This document shows positions 34,702 to 42,897 of a DNA stretch of 42,897 nucleotides, one piece after another. Every line of letters begins with the position of its first letter. Position 1 is the first letter of the stretch. The stretch covers positions 1 to 42,897 of the forward strand of contig CAMCTC010000037.1 of assembly GCA_945878355.1 (NCBI GenBank). The letters run 5' to 3'. The notes under the pieces were generated by a model, which saw only the letters and a program-made list of their open reading frames with translations, had not been told where the DNA came from and ran no database searches. The position numbers and the translations under genes are program-made. Source of the DNA: Bordetella parapertussis. GTDB lineage: Bacteria; Pseudomonadota; Gammaproteobacteria; Burkholderiales; Burkholderiaceae_C.

Positions 34702-35424
34702 CTACCAAGCGCGCAGCCGGCTGCGCAGCCGCGCGATCGACTGGCTGTGCAACTGACAGACCCGGCTCTCGGTCACCTTGAGCACCGCGGCGATCTCCTT
34801 GAGATTCATGTCATGCTCGTAGTACATGCTCATCACGTACTGTTCGCGCTCGGGCAGGTTCTTGATCGCCTGGACCAGGGCTTCGCGCATGCGCCTGTCC
34901 TGCAGCAAGGCCAGCGGGTTGGCGTCGTTGTCGATCACGTGGCGGTCGAGGTAATCGTCGTCGCCTTCGTCGCCGCTCATGTCTTCCAGGTGAACCAGCT
35001 GGGTACCACGCACCCTGCCGAGCAACTCCTGGTACGCCGTCAACGACAAGCCCATCTCCTGGGCAATCTCGCTTTCGTGCGGCGCCCGGCCCAGCGTCTG
35101 CTCGAGCTTGCGCAGCGCAGTCTCTATCGTTCGCTGGTGACGCCGGTCGCCACGGCTCATCCAGTCGTTGCCGCGCAGCTCATCAAGCATCGCACCGCGG
35201 ATTCGCTGCGTGGCGAAGGTCTCGAACTGCACACCTTGCGCCGCGTCGAAGCGCGTCAACGCGTCGGACAGCCCGATCATCCCGACCTGTATCAGGTCAT
35301 CGAGCTCGACGTTGGCTGGCAGCTTGGCGATCATCTGGTGCGCCAGACGGCGCACCAAGGGGCTGTACTGCTTGAGCAGCGTGTTGGCGTCGAGACGGCC
35401 TTTGGCGGTGTAGGTGTTCATCAT
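34702..35424 (-). CDS. fliA: Flagellar sigma factor FliA (sigma-28)
   Basis: Directs late flagellar gene transcription. The 240-residue protein shows region 2 (YSPLVRRLAHQMIAKLP, VELDDLIQVGMIGLSDALTR, FETFATQRIRGAMLDELR), region 3 (SEIAQEMGLSLTAYQELL) and region 4 (LPEREQYVMSMYYEHDMNLK, with VLKVTESRVCQLHSQSIARL as the helix-turn-helix). The start is one of two tandem ATG codons; the first overlaps the flhG stop. A FliA-like promoter lies at 41678 in this window. Confidence 0.96.
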   Translation of the reverse strand: MMNTYTAKGRLDANTLLKQYSPLVRRLAHQMIAKLPANVELDDLIQVGMIGLSDALTRFDAAQGVQFETFATQRIRGAMLDELRGNDWMSRGDRRHQRTIETALRKLEQTLGRAPHESEIAQEMGLSLTAYQELLGRVRGTQLVHLEDMSGDEGDDDYLDRHVIDNDANPLALLQDRRMREALVQAIKNLPEREQYVMSMYYEHDMNLKEIAAVLKVTESRVCQLHSQSIARLRSRLRAW

Positions 35425-36428
35425 GTTCTGTGCAGTTCAAAGCTTGCGGCAAGCGCTGGTGCGATGGTCAGCGGCAGGTGGCGCTCGCTTGGGCGTTCAT
35501 TTGGGCGTTCGTTTGGGCGTTCGCGCGGGCGATCGGATAGGCCTACGGATAGGCGCTCGGCAGGTCGCTCGGTCGGTCGTGCCGTCGCGCCATGCAAGCG
35601 CTCACCGCTTGCTCCTGCGATGCAAGCCGTCGCCGGCGCGACCTGGGCGCTGGCCAGGCGCAACAAGTCAATGGCGGGCGGCGCCTGTGGCGGCGTGAGC
35701 GGGTCCAGCACGGCCAGATGACGCAGCGCGGCGCCCAAAAAATAGTCGCCGCAATGACCCAGCCGATCGGCCATCTGGCGGGCCAGTTCAGGCGGCGTGT
35801 CACCGGCGATCACCAGGTCGTAGGTCATCGGTCCCAAGCCTTGCGACAGCAGCTTCATCGCGGCGTACGCGGGCATCAGGCTGTCAGGTCGGCCGCCGAC
35901 CAGCAGCACCGGGCAGGGGCGGCGGCCGGTAAACATGCGGCGCAGGTCGATCGCGCCTGCGTGCAGCAGCAACACGTCAGCCCGCGGCGCGGCACGGCCC
36001 AACGCCTCGAGAAAACCAGCCAGCGACGCGCTGCTGTCGAGGTAGTTCAACGCCAGGCCACGCGCGGCCAGGTACGAGACCTCGGTCGACAAGGTCTCGA
36101 CGCAGGCCGACAGGTCAACCGTGGCAAGTTCATGTGGCGGCGACGCCGAGTCAGCCGCGTCCACCACCAGCGTGTGCAGCCCTTGCTCGGCAAACGCCGA
36201 GCAAAGCCGCTCCATCACCACACCGGCATCGCTGACCTGCGGGTTGTGGACCAGCGGCACGAAGCGCAGCCTGCGGGCGGCAGCCTGCGGCGCTGCCGGC
36301 TGACGACGGTCGCCCCGCGACACAGCACCCGCGATCGGGCTGGCCCGGCGCTGGTGCCACATCAGCTGGCGCAGACCTTCGGCTTGGTCACCGAATGATG
36401 GGCTGCGGTCGGGCAAGCGGGTCGGCAT
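35421..36428 (-). CDS. Divergent FlhG/FleN-like protein without Walker A
   Basis: A 335-residue protein in the usual flhG position between flhF and fliA. The middle keeps a MinD-like pattern (LRFVPLVHNPQVSDAGVV, LHTLVVDAADSASP, ADVLLLHAGAIDLRRMF, PVLLVGGRPDSLMPAYAAMK). The deviant Walker A K-G-G-x-G-K-T is absent where VHNPQVSDAG stands, so ATP binding is doubtful. The C-terminus has Arg-Glu-Arg-Pro-Asn repeats (RERPNERPNERPSERH) encoded by 12-bp DNA repeats. FlhG normally sets flagellar number through FlhF; this copy may act differently. Confidence 0.65.
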   Translation of the reverse strand: MPTRLPDRSPSFGDQAEGLRQLMWHQRRASPIAGAVSRGDRRQPAAPQAAARRLRFVPLVHNPQVSDAGVVMERLCSAFAEQGLHTLVVDAADSASPPHELATVDLSACVETLSTEVSYLAARGLALNYLDSSASLAGFLEALGRAAPRADVLLLHAGAIDLRRMFTGRRPCPVLLVGGRPDSLMPAYAAMKLLSQGLGPMTYDLVIAGDTPPELARQMADRLGHCGDYFLGAALRHLAVLDPLTPPQAPPAIDLLRLASAQVAPATACIAGASGERLHGATARPTERPAERLSVGLSDRPRERPNERPNERPSERHLPLTIAPALAASFELHRT

Positions 36429-36449
36429 GGGAAGCTTCTCGGTCCGTGT

Positions 36450-38177
36450 TCAGGCCTGCGGGACCAAGCCTTGAGGCCCCGGATAACCGCCACCCTGGGT
36501 CGCGGCGAACAACAGCTTGACCTCGTCGGCAGCTAGCCGCCAGGACGAACCTCCACCGCCCCGCAGCGCGCGCTGCACCAGGGCTTGGGACGACAGCCGA
36601 TGCCAGTCCTCCGGCACGCGCTGGCCGTTGGCCACACCCACCACCTTGGCGCGGTAGCGGATCAAAGCGTCGAGCGCAGGCCCCAACTTGACCGCTTCGT
36701 CGAGCTTGCTGACGATCACGCCCAAGCATTGCTGAACGCCATAGCCCAGCATCACGTCCTCTAGCGTTTCGCCCTGCGCCGCAGCGCTGATCACCAGCAG
36801 CTTGCTGATCGAGCGGTGTTGCAGCATCTCCAGCAGCTCGCGGGTGCGGGCATCGCGCTGGGCCATGCCGGCGGTGTCGATCAACACCAAAGTCTTGGCC
36901 GACAGCAGCTCGAGCAAGTCCTCTAGCGAGGCCCGGTCATGCGCGGTGTGCACCGGAACACCCAGGATGCGGCCGTAGGTGCGCAGCTGCTCGTGGGCGG
37001 CGACCCGGTAGGCGTCGAGCGTGATCAGGCCCAACGCCGCAGCGCCGTGCTTGGTGGCGAAGGCTGCTGCGAGCTTGGCCGTGCTGGTGGTCTTGCCCAC
37101 GCCGGTCGCGCCGATCAGCGCAAACACCCCCCGGTGGTCTTCGATCGCCAAACCCTGCTCGTCGGTGAGCAAATTGTGTTCGAGCACGCCGCTGGCCCAG
37201 GCCAGCGGATCAGCGGCATCGGCCGGCAGGCTCTGCACCAGTTTGCGGACCAAGGCCGGCGAGAAAGCCGCCTCGAACAGCTGTTGCGACAGCTTGGCTT
37301 GGCGCGGATCGCGCTGCAGCCGCTCCAGGAAAGCCAACATACCGAAGCGCTCGTCGATCAACTCGCGAACCGCGCGCAGTTCGACTATCAACTCGCTGCG
37401 CTCGCGCGGCGTGGCCGACAGCGGCGCCGTGGCCGTTCGCGTGGTCGGCCGCAGCGCTGCAGGCTCGCCCGCAGGTAGGCTGCTAGCCCCGGCAGCCTGT
37501 CCTGGCTGGCCCAAGGCCACTGTCCGGACCTCGTCGCGCAGCACTGGTGGCTCACGTCGCGGCGCCGGTTGGCGTGCCGGCTGCGGCGCTGCCTCGCCGG
37601 CCGACGCCTCGCCCTGGCCAGCGGCGGCACCGACTTGGGCAAGCCTGGCGGCGGGGCGCGCCGTCGCAGCAGTGCTGGCCGGCTGCGCCGCAGCTTGCTG
37701 CGTCAGCTCGGCCTGGCGACGCTTGAGCATGCGCTCACGCACATAGTCCTGGAAGCTGAGCGTGCTCATGCCCAAGGTCTCGACATCGCGCGATACAGGA
37801 TCCTGGCTGGGTTCGGTGTCCCAACCCGATGGGGTACCCGCTGTCGGGCCGGCGTCCAGACTGGGCTCGCGCCGGACATTGGGCTGCGCTTTGGGGCTTT
37901 CGCTGCCAGCGCCTATCCGCTCAGCCAGGCCAGCGCTGCGCAACAGGCCAGGGTCGCTGAACGCCTCGGCTTGCGGGACAGGTCGCACGGCGCGCGCCCG
38001 GTCGGCCTGCACCGCCGCCTGCTCGATGCGGGCCAAGCCCTCAGGCTCCAGCGCCAACACCTCCACGCCCTCAGCGCAGGGTCGGGTCGACAGCACCACC
38101 GCATCCTCGCCCAAGGCCTGGCGCAACTGCGCAAGCGCCTCGCGGGCACTGCGCGCGGCAAATCGCATCACCTTCAT
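36450..38177 (-). CDS. flhF: Flagellar biosynthesis GTPase FlhF
   Basis: SRP-type GTPase that places the flagellum at the pole. The 575-residue protein begins MKVMRFAARSAREALAQLRQ, the family N-terminus. A long low-complexity Ala/Pro/Gln linker follows (about residues 60-260). The NG domain has G1 GATGVGKTTSTAKLA, ITLDAYRVAAHEQLRTYG, G3 LIDTAGMAQRD and G4-like VSKLDEAVKLG. I chose the ATG at 38177 (MKVMRF) over an upstream ATG ten codons earlier. It lies 55 bp from the flhA stop in the same direction. Confidence 0.95.
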   Translation of the reverse strand: MKVMRFAARSAREALAQLRQALGEDAVVLSTRPCAEGVEVLALEPEGLARIEQAAVQADRARAVRPVPQAEAFSDPGLLRSAGLAERIGAGSESPKAQPNVRREPSLDAGPTAGTPSGWDTEPSQDPVSRDVETLGMSTLSFQDYVRERMLKRRQAELTQQAAAQPASTAATARPAARLAQVGAAAGQGEASAGEAAPQPARQPAPRREPPVLRDEVRTVALGQPGQAAGASSLPAGEPAALRPTTRTATAPLSATPRERSELIVELRAVRELIDERFGMLAFLERLQRDPRQAKLSQQLFEAAFSPALVRKLVQSLPADAADPLAWASGVLEHNLLTDEQGLAIEDHRGVFALIGATGVGKTTSTAKLAAAFATKHGAAALGLITLDAYRVAAHEQLRTYGRILGVPVHTAHDRASLEDLLELLSAKTLVLIDTAGMAQRDARTRELLEMLQHRSISKLLVISAAAQGETLEDVMLGYGVQQCLGVIVSKLDEAVKLGPALDALIRYRAKVVGVANGQRVPEDWHRLSSQALVQRALRGGGGSSWRLAADEVKLLFAATQGGGYPGPQGLVPQA

Positions 38178-38232
38178 GCCGCCCCCCTGCCGGTGAACCG
38201 GCCGCATGGCGCACCATGTTTGCGATGAAAGC

Positions 38233-40356
38233 TCATGTCATGCCTCCGATGATCGAGCCAATCCGGATCGAATGGGTCTCGGGAATCTCGCTGTGGCTGA
38301 GCACCTTCAACCTCGGCGCTGCCCGCTTGAGCAGCCTGGCCATCGGCACCCGGATCGCATCGGGCACCAACAGGCACGCGGGCTGGCCCAGGTCTTCTTG
38401 CTGGCGGGCGGTGTTCGCAGCCTCGCGGGTCAAGCTGTCGGCCACACCGGGGTCGAGCGCGGCGCCATGCGGCGAGGTCAGCGCCTGGGTGACCAGGCGC
38501 TCGAGGTCGGGCTCGAGCGCGATCACGTCGAGTTCCTTGGCCGGCCCGTAGATCTGCTGCACGATCGCCGGCGACAAATGGACCCGAATGCGGCGCGCCA
38601 ACTCGAGCGGGTCAGTGACGCTGCCGGCATGCTCGGCGATGCACTCGACGATCGATCGCATGTCGCGGATGTGCACGCCCTCTTCCAGCAAGAGCTGCAG
38701 CACCTTCTGGACGCTGGCAATACCGAGCATTTTGGGAATCACGTCCTCGATCAGTTTGGGGGCCTGCTGAGTGACATGCTCGACCAGCTGTTGGGTCTCG
38801 ACCCGGCCCAGCAAGCGCGCCGCATTCACTTGCATCAAGTGTGAAAGATGGGTCGCGACGACGGTCGCGCAATCAACCACCGTAAATCCGTTCATTTGCG
38901 CCATGTCGCGCTGGCGGACTTCGATCCAGGTCGCCGGCAGCCCGAATGCCGGATCGGTGGTGGACACACCCACCAACTGCAGGCTCGCACCGCCCGGGTT
39001 GATCGCCAGCAACTGGCCTGGAAACGCCTCGCCCTCGCCCACCACCGCGCCGCGCAACAGCACCCGGTAAGTGCTGGGCTTGAGCTCCAGGTTGTCGCGG
39101 ATGTGGACCGGCGGTGGCAGGAAACCCACCTCCTGCGCGAACTTCTTGCGCACGCCCTTGATGCGCGAGAGCAGGTCGCCGGCGCGGGCCTTGTCGACCA
39201 GCGCGATCAAGCGGTAGCCAACCTCCAGCCCCAGCGTGTCGACCGGCAGCAAATCGTCCCAGCTGGCTTCGGCGGGGTCGGCTTGCGGATCCACAGGCGG
39301 CGCTGGCGGCGCGGCCTGGGCCTGCCGTTCGCGCCGGTGAATCCACCAAGCCAGCGTGCCGATCACCCCCGCCATCAGCAGAAAAACCAGGTGCGGCATG
39401 CCCGGCACCAAGCCCAGCACCGTGACGATGCCCGAGGTCACGCCCAGCGCACGCGCGCTGCCAAACACCTGGCTGCCGATCTGCGCGCCGATGTTCTGCT
39501 CCTTGCCGACACGCGAGACCACCATCGCTGCGGCGACCGAGATCAGCAAGCCCGGAACCTGCGCCACCAATGCGTCGCCAACCGCCAGCAGCACATAGCG
39601 GTCAGCGGCATCTCCGGCGCTCAAACCGTGGCTGACGACGCCGATGATGAAGCCTCCGACGATGTTGATCACCAGGATCAACATGCCGGCGATCGCGTCG
39701 CCGCGGACGAACTTGCTGGCACCGTCCATCGCCCCGAAAAACTCGGCCTCCTCGCCGACCTCGATGCGCCGGCGCTTGGCCTCTTTCTCGTCGATCAGAC
39801 CGGCGTTGAGGTCGGCGTCTATCGCCATCTGTTTGCCAGGCATCGCGTCCAGCGTGAAACGCGCGCCGACCTCGGCGATGCGCTCGGCGCCCTTGGTGAC
39901 GACGATGAAGTTGATCACCACCAGGATCGCGAAAACGATCAGCCCGACCGCGAAATTGCCACCCACCAGGAAGTGACCGAAGCTCTCGATCACGCGCCCC
40001 GCGGCGCCGGCGCCGGTGTGGCCCTCGAGCAGCACGACCCGGGTCGATGCGACATTGAGCGACAGCCGCAGCAGCGTGGTGACCAGCAGCACGGTCGGGA
40101 ATGATGCGAAATCCAGCGGCCGGACCATCTGCGCGGCGACCATCACCACCATCAGCGCCATCGCGATGTTGAAGGTGAACAGCACATCAAGTGCGAAAGC
40201 CGGCAGCGGCAACACCATCATCGCCAGCACCATGACGATGAACAAGGGCGCGCCCAGCGACTTCAGCAGCGCGGCACCGACACCCAGCCGCGCCGCAGCC
40301 TGAGCGTATTGAGGACCACGCAGCAGGGCCAGCATCGCAGCGAACCAGTGGCTCAT
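38233..40356 (-). CDS. flhA: Flagellar export gate protein FlhA
   Basis: The 707-residue inner-membrane gate of the flagellar type III export apparatus. About eight membrane segments occupy the first half, with the conserved FHIPEP-type cytoplasmic loop between them (GARFTLDAMPGKQMAIDADL, AEFFGAMDGASKFVRGDAIA). The C-terminal cytoplasmic domain starts near residue 370 (LGLEVGYRLIALVD) and contains the chaperone-binding region (AATWIEVRQRDMA-like stretch, VDCATVVATHLSHLM). It starts one base after the flhB stop. Intact. Confidence 0.96.
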   Translation of the reverse strand: MSHWFAAMLALLRGPQYAQAAARLGVGAALLKSLGAPLFIVMVLAMMVLPLPAFALDVLFTFNIAMALMVVMVAAQMVRPLDFASFPTVLLVTTLLRLSLNVASTRVVLLEGHTGAGAAGRVIESFGHFLVGGNFAVGLIVFAILVVINFIVVTKGAERIAEVGARFTLDAMPGKQMAIDADLNAGLIDEKEAKRRRIEVGEEAEFFGAMDGASKFVRGDAIAGMLILVINIVGGFIIGVVSHGLSAGDAADRYVLLAVGDALVAQVPGLLISVAAAMVVSRVGKEQNIGAQIGSQVFGSARALGVTSGIVTVLGLVPGMPHLVFLLMAGVIGTLAWWIHRRERQAQAAPPAPPVDPQADPAEASWDDLLPVDTLGLEVGYRLIALVDKARAGDLLSRIKGVRKKFAQEVGFLPPPVHIRDNLELKPSTYRVLLRGAVVGEGEAFPGQLLAINPGGASLQLVGVSTTDPAFGLPATWIEVRQRDMAQMNGFTVVDCATVVATHLSHLMQVNAARLLGRVETQQLVEHVTQQAPKLIEDVIPKMLGIASVQKVLQLLLEEGVHIRDMRSIVECIAEHAGSVTDPLELARRIRVHLSPAIVQQIYGPAKELDVIALEPDLERLVTQALTSPHGAALDPGVADSLTREAANTARQQEDLGQPACLLVPDAIRVPMARLLKRAAPRLKVLSHSEIPETHSIRIGSIIGGMT

Positions 40357-40359
40357 CGA

Positions 40360-41505
40360 TCAGGCCTGCGCCGGACCAGCGCTGTGCGGGTCGAGTTCGG
40401 GCGGCACCTCGATCGGCGGCAAATCGGGCGGCATCGCGCCTCTGCCAGCCATCGCCGCGCGCAGTTGGAACACATAGGCCAGCACCTGGGCCACTGCGGT
40501 GAACAAGCGCGCCGGGATCTCCTGGTCGACCTCGGTGTGGGCGTAGAGCGCGCGCGCCAGCGGCGGCGCCTGCAGCACCGGCACCCGGTGCTCGTGGGCG
40601 ATGTCGCGTATCTTGATCGCCAGCAGGTCGGCCCCCTTGGCCACCACCCTGGGTGCAGCAGCACCGCCCGCGTCGTAACTCAGCGCCACCGCGTAGTGAC
40701 TCGGATTCATCACCACCAGGTCGGCCTTGGGCACCGCGGCCAACATACGCTTCTTGGCCATCTCGCGCATCCTCGACTTGATCCGACCCTTGACCTCGGC
40801 GTTGCCCTCGGCCTCTTTGTGTTCCTGGCGCGCTTCCGAGTGGCTCATCTTCAGCCGCCGAGCCAGCATGGCGCGCTGCAACGGAACGTCGATCGCCGCA
40901 AACACCGCCAGCACCATCAACAACAAACCCAGGCCGCTGGCCAGCGTGCGGCCGGTCTGGGCGATGGCTGCGGGCAGCGGCAGACTCAGCGCATCGTGGA
41001 ACTGTGGCAGATGAGCGTACAGATAAGCGCCACCGATCAGACCCAGCAACAGCGCGAGCACACAGGCCTTGGCCAGATCGCCCAGGTGCTGACCCGACAG
41101 CATGCGGCCCAGCCCCGCGACCGGGTCGAGCTTGCCGAAATTCGGGGCCAGCGGCTGGAGCGTGAAGTTCCAGCCGCCGGCGCCGATGCCCGCTGCCAGC
41201 GCCAGACCCAGCGATACCCCGCCCAGCGGCAGCAACACCGCCAGCCAGGCCCAGCCGAGTTCGGCCAGGCGCTGGGTCAGCGCCTCGGGTTGGGCGAGCA
41301 TGCCCACATCGAAGCGCAGGCCGGCGCTCAAGATGCGCGCCAACCAGTCGCCCAGGCTGGGCAGCGCCGCGACCAGCACCGCACCACCCGCGCCGACCAC
41401 CATCAGGTGCGCCAGGTCGCGCGATCGCGCGACCTGGCCTTCGCTGCGGGCCTTGCGGATCTTCTTTGGTGAGGCGGGAAGCTTGCGGTCTTGGGAGTCG
41501 GCCAT
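40360..41505 (-). CDS. flhB: Flagellar export switch protein FlhB
   Basis: A 381-residue inner-membrane protein that switches export from hook to filament substrates. The N-terminus MADSQDRKLPASPKKIRKAR is typical (T/S-P-K-K-I-x-x-A-R-x-E-G), followed by four membrane segments and the cytoplasmic linker RRLKMSHSEARQEHKEAEGN. The autocleavage site, normally N-P-T-H, reads N-P-S-H in VVMNPSHYAVALSYD. The ATG at 41505 is chosen over one ten codons upstream. First gene of the flhBAFG-fliA unit. Confidence 0.95.
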   Translation of the reverse strand: MADSQDRKLPASPKKIRKARSEGQVARSRDLAHLMVVGAGGAVLVAALPSLGDWLARILSAGLRFDVGMLAQPEALTQRLAELGWAWLAVLLPLGGVSLGLALAAGIGAGGWNFTLQPLAPNFGKLDPVAGLGRMLSGQHLGDLAKACVLALLLGLIGGAYLYAHLPQFHDALSLPLPAAIAQTGRTLASGLGLLLMVLAVFAAIDVPLQRAMLARRLKMSHSEARQEHKEAEGNAEVKGRIKSRMREMAKKRMLAAVPKADLVVMNPSHYAVALSYDAGGAAAPRVVAKGADLLAIKIRDIAHEHRVPVLQAPPLARALYAHTEVDQEIPARLFTAVAQVLAYVFQLRAAMAGRGAMPPDLPPIEVPPELDPHSAGPAQA

Positions 41506-41812
41506 GGCATGGGTGCGGAGGTTTGTCCACCGCAACCCGATGGTGCCGGGATGGCGTTTCGGCTTGAGGCCGATAAGCGGGCAAGAAAGCGTCTGATTCC
41601 GGCGCTCGTCGGCAGCCAGCTCGGGTTGAGATGCGCAGCGGTCCGCCAGCCCGCCCGCTGACCCGCAGCTTGCAAGTTCAAGTTCGGAGACAGCACTCCG
41701 ATAACCGATCGAAGCAAAAGACGCAGGACGGCTGCACGACCCGTGGCAACCGTCCCCACAGCCTGAAAGGCGTCAACGACGCCGCCCTGCCTCGCCGCAA
41801 AGGATTTTCGAC
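41506..41812. other. Divergent intergenic region between flhB and the octapeptide protein gene
   Basis: About 300 bp without a gene. It carries the FliA-type promoter at 41678-41704 for the plus-strand gene and a ribosome site AAAGGA about 12 bases before that gene's ATG. I found no clear promoter for flhB on the other strand. Confidence 0.5.
41678..41704 (+). promoter_or_regulatory. FliA (sigma-28) promoter
   Basis: TCAAGTTC (41678-41685), 11 bp, TCCGATAA (41697-41704). Compared with the sigma-28 consensus TAAAGTTT-N11-GCCGATAA this is 6 of 8 and 7 of 8 bases with exact spacing. It lies about 110 bp upstream of the ATG at 41813. Confidence 0.7.
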
Positions 41813-42897
41813 ATGGCCTCCATCATCCAGAGCCTCACCACCGACCAGATCGCCGGACTGTCGACCGCGACCATCGCTGCGTTGGGCACCGCCGACTGGG
41901 CCGCTTTCGACGCGAGCAGGATAGGCGCGTTGACCACGGCGCAGGTTGCAGCGATCTCGACCCGGGGTCTGGCGACCCTGTCGACCACCCAAATCAACGC
42001 CTTCGAGAGCAGCGATTTCGGCGTGCTGAGCAGCGCCCAGGTCCGCGCGATCTCGACCGCAGGCATCGCCGCGATGGACTCGGACGACTTCGGTGCGATG
42101 GGCTCGACCCAGCTGTCCGCGCTGAACACCGCGCAGGTCCGTGCGATCGAAACCGCCGACCTGGTGGCACTGGGCACCGAGCACTTGACGGCATTCGTGT
42201 CCTCTCAGATCCAGGCGCTGAGCACCTCTCAGCTCGCAGCACTGGGCACCGACCACCTCGACGACTTGAGCACGGGCCAAGTCCGCTCGCTGTCGACCGC
42301 GCAGATTGCCAGCCTGGCAACCGACCACCTAGCCTCACTCAGTTCCGACCAGTTCGCAGCGCTGGGCTCGGCCCAAGTCGCCGCGCTGTCGACGACCCAG
42401 GTCGCGAACTTGGCCTCAGATGACCTCGCTGCATTGGGCACAGCGCAGGTCCGCGCGATCTCGACCGCAGGCATCGCCGCGATGGACTCGGACGATTTTG
42501 TTGCGATGAGCTCGACCCAGCTCGGGGCTTTGACCACCGCGCAGGTCCGCGCGATCGAGACCGCCGACCTGATCGCGCTCGGCACCGACGACCTCGCAGC
42601 TTTTGGGTCGGCGCAAGTCCAGGCGCTGAGCACCGCACAGCTCGCCGCGCTCGGCACCGACCACCTCGACGACTTGAGCACCGCACAAGTCCGCTCTCTG
42701 TCGACCGCGCAGATCGCCAGCCTGGCGACCGACCATCTGAACTCGCTGAGCTCAGACCAGTTCGCAGCAATCAGCTCGGCCCAAGTCGCCGCGCTGTCGA
42801 CAACCCAGGTCGCGAACCTCGCGTCTGACGACCTGGCTGCGCTTGGCACAGCCCAGGTCCGCGCGATCTCGACCGCTGGCATTGCGGCGATGGACTC
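41813..42897 (+). CDS. Giant octapeptide-repeat protein, 3' end outside window
   Basis: The frame starts MASIIQSLTTDQIAGLS and is open to the window end (361 codons visible). After the first residues it is a continuous run of eight-residue units with consensus L-S/G-T-A-Q-V-x-A. The hydrophobic positions are 1 and 6, a Ser/Thr helix cap sits at 2-3, and a polar Gln/Asp at 5. Each unit can form a short helix, so a solenoid fold is likely (inference). No signal peptide and no cysteine are visible. Proteins of this composition are often very long surface or filament proteins. A sigma-28 promoter and the divergent flagellar operon point to a role with motility or attachment. Family not firmly recognised. 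Confidence 0.8.
   Translation, partial: MASIIQSLTTDQIAGLSTATIAALGTADWAAFDASRIGALTTAQVAAISTRGLATLSTTQINAFESSDFGVLSSAQVRAISTAGIAAMDSDDFGAMGSTQLSALNTAQVRAIETADLVALGTEHLTAFVSSQIQALSTSQLAALGTDHLDDLSTGQVRSLSTAQIASLATDHLASLSSDQFAALGSAQVAALSTTQVANLASDDLAALGTAQVRAISTAGIAAMDSDDFVAMSSTQLGALTTAQVRAIETADLIALGTDDLAAFGSAQVQALSTAQLAALGTDHLDDLSTAQVRSLSTAQIASLATDHLNSLSSDQFAAISSAQVAALSTTQVANLASDDLAALGTAQVRAISTAGIAAMD
42035..42897 (+). repeat. 408-bp tandem super-repeat within the octapeptide gene
   Basis: The codon pair Ala-Gln beginning the same long segment recurs at 42035, 42443 and 42851, an exact spacing of 408 bp = 136 residues = 17 octapeptides. Two full units and the start of a third are visible, with scattered, partly synonymous differences. 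The window ends inside the third unit. Confidence 0.9.

Noticed and set aside
35483..35535. 12-bp tandem repeat considered as a non-coding minisatellite
   Set aside because: It lies inside the FlhG-like gene in frame and codes the Arg-Glu-Arg-Pro-Asn tail.
42035..42897. Regular repeats considered as a CRISPR array
   Set aside because: The 24-bp periodicity encodes an uninterrupted octapeptide protein; there are no unique spacers.

Overview
The window looks like chromosomal DNA of a high-GC, motile Betaproteobacterium of the order Burkholderiales (Sphaerotilus/Leptothrix/Rubrivivax-like; the genus is an inference). The gene order pyrG-kdsA-DUF1330-eno-ftsB is typical of that order. Other support comes from the flhB-flhA-flhF-flhG-fliA flagellar block, frequent ATGA/GTGA translational overlaps, and dispersed GC-rich hairpin repeats.

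Layout. (1) Positions 1-2870 are an accessory stretch: a Cys-rich protein cut by the window edge, three minus-strand unknown genes (one clearly AT-richer) and attC-like palindromic remnants. (2) 2872-14523 is core: mutS, an Anbu proteasome-like gene, a sterol-desaturase-family enzyme, an alpha/beta hydrolase, pyrG, kdsA, DUF1330, eno, ftsB, pnuC and a NadR-type kinase. (3) 14512-18732 holds parDE remnants, a MocR-type regulator, a DUF2970-cytochrome c fusion, a triheme cytochrome c and the first 79-bp repeat. (4) 18760-30180 is a metal/metalloid-stress island. It contains an ECF sigma factor (SigF type) with its NrsF anti-sigma, an interrupted NlpC/P60-like gene, an HEPN/MNT toxin-antitoxin pair with a palindromic promoter, a decayed bufferin operon (bufA1 kept, bufB lost, bufC and doxX truncated), and a translationally coupled operon built around the arsenosugar-type radical SAM protein ArsS. 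(5) 30220-34577 is a minus-strand cluster of TlpA, DUF4266, DUF3570, ApbE and a dockerin-like repeat protein. (6) 34702-41505 is the flagellar export and number-control block. (7) 41813 to the end is the start of a very repetitive protein made of octapeptides, preceded by a FliA-type promoter.

How the genes work together. The most informative regulatory signal is the motif GTAACC-N16-CGAA, identical to the known SigF promoter form. It occurs exactly three times between 20028 and 23231: at sigF itself, divergently at the NlpC/P60-like gene, and 35 bp upstream of arsS. This suggests that the ECF sigma factor, which in other bacteria drives bufferin operons, here drives an arsenosugar-type operon. 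The tlpA-DUF4266-DUF3570-apbE cluster looks like a flavinylation system: DUF3570 carries a D-x-x-S-G-A-S motif like the site at which ApbE attaches FMN. The octapeptide protein appears to be under the flagellar sigma factor FliA encoded about 6.4 kb away.

All calls come from reading sequence and translations; no database search was run. Family names rest on recognised motifs and remembered family features.
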